From assembly GCA_050008495.1 (NCBI GenBank), contig JBEKMN010000010.1:1-64000 (forward strand): 64,000 bases of DNA, read 5' to 3'. This document shows, piece after piece, positions 61,101 through 64,000 of this stretch. The stretch's first letter is position 1, and every line of letters begins with the position of its first letter. A model generated the notes under the pieces. That model searched no databases, had not been told where the DNA came from, and was given only the letters and a program-made list of their open reading frames with translations. Source of the DNA: CAVROP01 sp050008495 (GTDB lineage: Bacteria > Acidobacteriota > Terriglobia > UBA7540). The position numbers and the translations under genes were made by a program.

Positions 61101-61801
61101 GCCGGTTTAAGGGAACCTCCGATCTCAATCGCACCCAGGTCCTGATGCTGAACTACATCTACGACCTCCCGTTCTTCAAGAGTTCGATGAACAAGTTCGC
61201 CAAACAAGCGCTGGGAGGCTGGCGGGTGAGCGGGATCACCGCTCTGTTTACCGGCGTTCCCATCGGCCCCATGGGTACCAACTACAACGGCGATGTCTGC
61301 GGAATTACAGGTTTGTCGTCCGGCATCGGGGGAGGCGTAACTTGCGATACGGTTGGCAAGCTTAAGGTCCAGAAGAGCGTCTACCATGACATCACTTACG
61401 GCAACGTGGTGAGGTGGTTCGACCCCTCCGTCCTGGTGCAGCCAACGTTGGATCAGTTCTACGCGAACGGCCAGCCGGGCATGTTCGGCTACGCGGGACG
61501 CAATACCTTGAGCGGCCCTGGACGCAACAACTTCGACCTCGCCCTCTTCAAGGCATTCGATACTCCGTGGTTCAAGGGCGAGCACTCTTCGGTGCAATTC
61601 CGCCTGGAGACTTTCAATACCTTTAACCATCCCCAGTGGAAAGGGGTCTACTTCGGCTGTAACGGCAACCCCGATCCCGTCAGCGGCGCCCTTGCTTTCG
61701 GCCGAACCTGCGGCGGGGATGCCTTCAACCCTGGCAACGGCGAAGTCGCCGGCACCTGGGGTCCGCGTAATGTTCAATTGGGCATGAAGTTCACCTTCTA
61801 G
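58148..61801 (+). CDS. Oar-like TonB-dependent receptor, copy 2
   Basis: 1217 aa. Signal peptide (VLVGFVLLAGSAVWAQ), carboxypeptidase-regulatory domain (ATIVGTVTDASGAVIPGAKV), plug (SEYSQLEYDGGNNAQESSQA), barrel and the C-terminal beta-signal NVQLGMKFTF. Domain order as in the receptor at 46487 but clearly divergent, so not a recent duplicate. AAGGAG lies 9 bases before the ATG; a strong terminator follows the stop. Likely IclR-controlled importer of an unknown polymer. Confidence 0.93.
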   Translation: MRRVLYVLVGFVLLAGSAVWAQDTATIVGTVTDASGAVIPGAKVTVSNPNRGFVREVASTTSGEYSAARIPIGDFVVTAEATGFEKLVRSGIAVEAGQTQRVDMVLKVGQVTEKVEVVGNVAKVETENATVSDVVTSKQIDNLALNGENVFGLEFLIPGAAITDSQGSAMELGHAGGEVTVSFNGNRSEYSQLEYDGGNNAQESSQANGGAVTPALDSIAEFRVSASNYGADVGQHAGALIEMVTKGGTKDFHGSAHEAVRNQAFDANDWSSNQQIAPPGGNAPKTPLQWNIFGYTLGGPFYIPKLYNEAKNKTFFFWSQEWARYRAAGQVIDASAPTQLERQGDFSECDPKSGNYLGSQYPQFNQTNCILPTVNGATVDKVTPVNNNGADWLNAYVPLPNSGPTGYVSAKKVPTNFSDTVIRVDQNLSDKASMFVRFSSDSWTKVVVPALWSGNQYDTTGSDYSVPARQTVFHLNYNIKPTLMNEFIMSYTDTPHNISPIAGPASIAKSVDKPSDWSASTFFPANANVKELPGISVGGGGPFGFYADNGNYRGPYDAEPVFTYRDNIVWLHGNHTIKAGVFLEKFQLTEQFGFEDQGYYNFANSGPLTTGNALADMFLGRISSYQEGTFNNHGDYTGGYGVGHWRRTDFEPYLQDDWKVNHRLTLNLGVRYYLLIAPHDVTKPTVDSSFIPSLYNPAFAAVLGADGILHQNPATGQIYDFAEFGNGLVECGSGPVAKGCQVPYKENIGPRFGFAWDPTGRGKTSIRGGYGIYYEPGNGNDSNTIGLEGNTPTTVAPERYNINGYDFGAGGFAGVSPGNPGSIPYYQKNPAVQQFNVDVQHEFKGNNFLTVAYVGNLGRHLDRGRNVDQIPIPVVPNMTVPALANVPDSNGNLICPGGVCNVQNILIHNELPVAYFVPYQGANSINQKEFTAVSSYNAMQLNFRHTTGYGLTVQAAYTWSHMMDDATSYGVLGGGTTVDANYDLSRFKGTSDLNRTQVLMLNYIYDLPFFKSSMNKFAKQALGGWRVSGITALFTGVPIGPMGTNYNGDVCGITGLSSGIGGGVTCDTVGKLKVQKSVYHDITYGNVVRWFDPSVLVQPTLDQFYANGQPGMFGYAGRNTLSGPGRNNFDLALFKAFDTPWFKGEHSSVQFRLETFNTFNHPQWKGVYFGCNGNPDPVSGALAFGRTCGGDAFNPGNGEVAGTWGPRNVQLGMKFTF

Positions 61802-61831
61802 TTTGATTCTGCGCTTGATTGAAAGCATTTG

Positions 61832-61872
61832 GGCCCTGGCTGTCTTCGGAGATAGCCAGGGCCTTTTTCTTT
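61832..61872 (+). terminator. Rho-independent terminator
   Basis: GGCCCTGGCT (61832-61841) pairs perfectly with AGCCAGGGCC (61854-61863) and is followed by TTTTTCTTT. It lies 30 bases after the TonB receptor stop codon. Confidence 0.92.
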
Positions 61873-61903
61873 GGGCCGACGTCGCAGGGGCCCCTTGCGT
61901 CCG

Positions 61904-62021
61904 GTGGTGCGGGCGTCTCGCCCGCGGTCGCGTGGGCATTCCTTCGCTCCACTCAGGACAGGCCGTGCCCACGCGCGGGAGCGGGACGCTCCCGCGACAG
62001 CGGGCGGGACGCCCGCACCAC
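61904..62021. repeat. GTGGTGCGGGCGTC inverted-repeat element
   Basis: GTGGTGCGGGCGTC (61904-61917) and its exact complement (62008-62021) bound about 90 bases containing further inverted GCGGGAGCG / CGCTCCCGC units. Same left end as the repeat block at 17668. The gap 61802-62124 holds this and the terminator, no gene. Confidence 0.85.
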
Positions 62022-62124
62022 ACACACCCAGTGGGGGCGTAGATTGATGCCGGAGAGCGAGAATGTTAAACTCCACTTTCCGGGGTTGCTCGAAGCAGAA
62101 CGAGATGATTGGAGGAGGACGAAC

Positions 62125-63195
62125 ATGTCCTCGATATTCCGCATCGCCCGAGCATTTGTAGTCATTGTGATGCTGGCCGCACTCGTCGCTCCAAGCGTGC
62201 TTTCGGCCCAAGGCCAACACAGGTTTCCGTCGGACCAGGGCGGATCGACTCAAAACACCGTCACCCTGGGCGGATGGGTGCAAGGGGACTACGGCGGAAG
62301 CGTCACGAACGGCGTGGTCGTTCACCTGGAGACCAGCGAGGGCATGAATTGCGGGGACCAACCGGTCAATACCGCGGGATATTTCGAATATGTTGGTCTG
62401 GCCAAGACCTATTACCATCTCACGGTGACGGCTCCGGGGTTCCAAACCTATCAGCAGGACCTGAGCCTCGGCACGGTCGGCGACAAACTGGTGATCAACG
62501 TACACCTTTCTCCCGCACCCACGTCGAAACCACTTCCCCCTCCTCCCTCTTCCTCATTCACGGACAACAATGCATCCAAGAAGGCCCGCAAGGAATATCA
62601 GAAAGGAGCCTCCGCGCTTCATGGCGGGAACCTCTCCGCGGCGGAGTCGCACCTCAGGAAGGCGGTCGAAGAATATCCCTGTTACGTGCGTGCCCAAACA
62701 GATCTGGCAATGGCATTAAACCAGAAACAACAGCTCTCGGGCTCCGAAGCGGCGCTCAGGAAGGCCATGGAATGCGACCCGGATTATCTGGACACTTACA
62801 ACGAACTCGGCCAGCTCTACTACAACGAAAAAAAGTACGTAGAGAGCCAAACCGTTCTTCAGGAAGGCTTGCGACGCTCACCGCAGTCCTGGCAGTTCTA
62901 CTTTCAAATCGGAGCGGATGAATACCACTTGGGGAAATACGCCGCCGCTGAGCAGGAGTTCTTAAAGGTGGAATCGCTCAATGCCGCACTCCCCGCGGAA
63001 GTTCATGTGCGGCTGGCCGACGTCTACCTGAAGCAAAGCGCTAATGCCAAAGCCTACGCTGAAATGCAGGCCTACCTGCGCGCAGAACCGAACGGCCCTT
63101 ATGCGGCGAGGGTCCGCAGCCTGATGCATCAAATGGAATCCGACCGAGTCGTCCCGTCGGCCCAGCCTGCCACAGCGCAGTCCTCCCGCCCGTGA
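62125..63195 (+). CDS. Exported TPR protein with carboxypeptidase-regulatory-like domain
   Basis: 356 aa from the ATG at 62125, with GGAGGAGG 6 bases upstream. Signal peptide (FVVIVMLAALVAPSVLSAQ), a beta-sandwich domain (VTLGGWVQGDYGGSVTNGVV, YHLTVTAPGFQTYQQDLSLG), a proline-rich linker, then TPR units (YQKGASALHGGNLSAAESHL, ALRKAMECDPDYLDTYNELG, YEKKYVESQTV-type). I believe this domain pair is frequent in Acidobacteriota envelope proteins. Probably a scaffold at the outer membrane. The frame open back to 61819 runs through a repeat and is not coding. Confidence 0.85.
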   Translation: MSSIFRIARAFVVIVMLAALVAPSVLSAQGQHRFPSDQGGSTQNTVTLGGWVQGDYGGSVTNGVVVHLETSEGMNCGDQPVNTAGYFEYVGLAKTYYHLTVTAPGFQTYQQDLSLGTVGDKLVINVHLSPAPTSKPLPPPPSSSFTDNNASKKARKEYQKGASALHGGNLSAAESHLRKAVEEYPCYVRAQTDLAMALNQKQQLSGSEAALRKAMECDPDYLDTYNELGQLYYNEKKYVESQTVLQEGLRRSPQSWQFYFQIGADEYHLGKYAAAEQEFLKVESLNAALPAEVHVRLADVYLKQSANAKAYAEMQAYLRAEPNGPYAARVRSLMHQMESDRVVPSAQPATAQSSRP

Positions 63196-63363
63196 GACCT
63201 TGGAGGAGCGCCCTTAGGGGTGCCCGCAGGCAGCCAGCAATGTCCAGAGGCGACTCGTAGCGCCGTCCGCTAAAGGCCAGCGCGGCGAATCAAATCAAGA
63301 CGCTACCCGAGCGAGAGTGAATTTGACATCTGCGAAGCCGCGCCGCAATATTGTCTCGTAGCC

Positions 63364-63921
63364 ATGACTTCCCGTATCCTGACGCCGGCCAACCAGATCA
63401 CCATCCTGCGTCTGGCCTTTGTTCCATTTTTCGCCATCCTGGTCGTTGACCAGCGGTACCGCGGCGCTTTGGTGGTGCTTGCTGCGGCTGCGCTCTCGGA
63501 TATGACCGACGGGATTGTGGCGCGCCTGCTCAAGCAGGAGACTCCCCTCGGAGTGGCGCTGGACCCAATCGCGGACAAACTCCTGATGACGACCGCCTAT
63601 CTCGCCCTGGCTTTTCGCCAAGCGATTCCCTGGTGGTTGACCATAATAGTGATCAGCCGCGATGCCGCCATTATCATTACCGCGCTGCTGATCAGCCTGG
63701 TGGCCGGTTATCGGCCCTTCTACCCTACGGCCCTGGGAAAGGCATCCACGGTCGCCCAGGTGTTGACCGTTTTTGCGGCGGTCAGTTTCCAGGCCCACGT
63801 GCCGTTTGTTATGGGGGGCATGGTGCGAGTTTTAGCCTACCTCGCCGCGGTCCTCACCGTCGCTTCCGGCATTCATTACGGGGTGGTGGTCCGCAAGCGT
63901 TATGGGCAGCACGCGGAATAA
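63364..63921 (+). CDS. pgsA: CDP-alcohol phosphatidyltransferase (PgsA-like)
   Basis: 185 aa membrane enzyme with about five to six TM segments. The family catalytic motif DGxxAR-x8-GxxxDxxxD is seen as DGIVARLLKQETPLGVALDP followed by IADKLLM, preceded by AALSDMT. PgsA makes phosphatidylglycerophosphate from CDP-diacylglycerol and glycerol-3-phosphate; another alcohol acceptor cannot be excluded. The stop TAA is followed at once by AGTCGAAAAGTCGAGGAG word repeats. Confidence 0.85.
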   Translation: MTSRILTPANQITILRLAFVPFFAILVVDQRYRGALVVLAAAALSDMTDGIVARLLKQETPLGVALDPIADKLLMTTAYLALAFRQAIPWWLTIIVISRDAAIIITALLISLVAGYRPFYPTALGKASTVAQVLTVFAAVSFQAHVPFVMGGMVRVLAYLAAVLTVASGIHYGVVVRKRYGQHAE

Positions 63922-63950
63922 GTCGAAAAGTCGAGGAGTCGAGCACTTCA
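63919..63950. repeat. One-armed word array (AAGTCGAG type) at a stop codon
   Basis: TAAGTCGAAAAGTCGAGG, AGTCGAGCACTTC. It starts with the stop codon of the phosphatidyltransferase gene. Confidence 0.6.
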
Positions 63951-63976
63951 AAATCTCAACATCGGGGGTATTAACT

Positions 63977-64000
63977 GTGGCAACCACTATATTTGAATAT
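63977..64000 (+). CDS. First codons of a further gene, cut by the window edge
   Basis: GTG GCA ACC ACT ATA TTT GAA TAT (MATTIFEY) follows GGGGG at 63964-63968, a plausible ribosome site. Only eight codons are visible, so neither frame nor function can be confirmed. Confidence 0.3.

Noticed and set aside
60224..62023. 599-aa open frame on the minus strand
   Set aside because: It lies opposite the TonB receptor gene in high-G+C codons, has no domain and runs through the terminator and a repeat; a shadow frame.

Overview
The window most resembles a chromosome segment of an Acidobacteriota (Terriglobia-like) bacterium. This is inferred from gene content: two Oar-like TonB receptors with an N-terminal carboxypeptidase-regulatory domain, a GldA/permease/GldG/DUF4340 ABC cluster, an ECF sigma factor followed by a DUF4252 gene, a membrane H+-pyrophosphatase, many solitary catabolic genes, and a moderately high G+C content. 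No rRNA, tRNA, CRISPR array, transposase or prophage gene was found.

Layout. 0-1.6 kb: end of hppA. 1.7-1.84 kb: a strong promoter, about 60 nt of foldable sequence and a perfect terminator, a likely orphan small RNA. 1.8-6 kb: an A+T-richer islet of six unrecognised small genes (membrane anchors, zinc ribbons, coiled coils), the central divergent pair driven by promoters that predict leaderless mRNAs. 6.2-12 kb: a secreted coiled-coil protein, the ABC export cluster and a coiled-coil protein. 12-20.7 kb: a metallo-hydrolase, a beta-propeller, a solitary HicB-like gene (leaderless), DUF971 next to Mrp, an amino-acid permease, a TPR protein, a cupin and a secreted protein. 20.7-21.6 kb: a gene-poor segment bounded by inverted repeats, with a repeat-flanked promoter and a stack of RNA hairpins. 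21.6-27.3 kb: a GH16 lipoprotein, then the conserved rpmH-rnpA-yidD-yidC-khpB-mnmE block, here without dnaA. 27.4-35.3 kb: an orphan DNA methyltransferase, Mn-type SOD, a class V aminotransferase, a CocE/NonD hydrolase, a ketoglutarate-semialdehyde dehydrogenase and a TIM-barrel protein. 35.6-37.9 kb: ECF sigma operon. 38-45.7 kb: a sugar-catabolic block (GH29 fucosidase, SSS symporter, AraD-type aldolase/epimerase, two tandem AraB-type kinases) with a LacI-type operator upstream. 45.8-58 kb: HD protein, TonB receptor, Ppx/GppA, a GAF-GAF sigma-54 activator, a DUF4097 protein, an alpha/alpha-toroid-like protein and an IclR regulator. 58-64 kb: a second TonB receptor divergent from iclR, a TPR protein, a CDP-alcohol phosphatidyltransferase and the first codons of another gene.

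The most unusual feature is between the genes. At least ten intergenic loci hold a short element whose two ends are inverted, quasi-tandem arrays of a 6-10 base word, with a different word at most loci, around a core of about 15-120 bp. These arrays, and the more ordinary palindromic repeats, repeatedly begin at or contain the stop codon of the adjacent gene (eleven genes here). Two copies of one element, in opposite orientation, flank the CocE-type hydrolase gene.

Coordinates and motifs were read by eye; family names come from recognising conserved motifs, not from searches.
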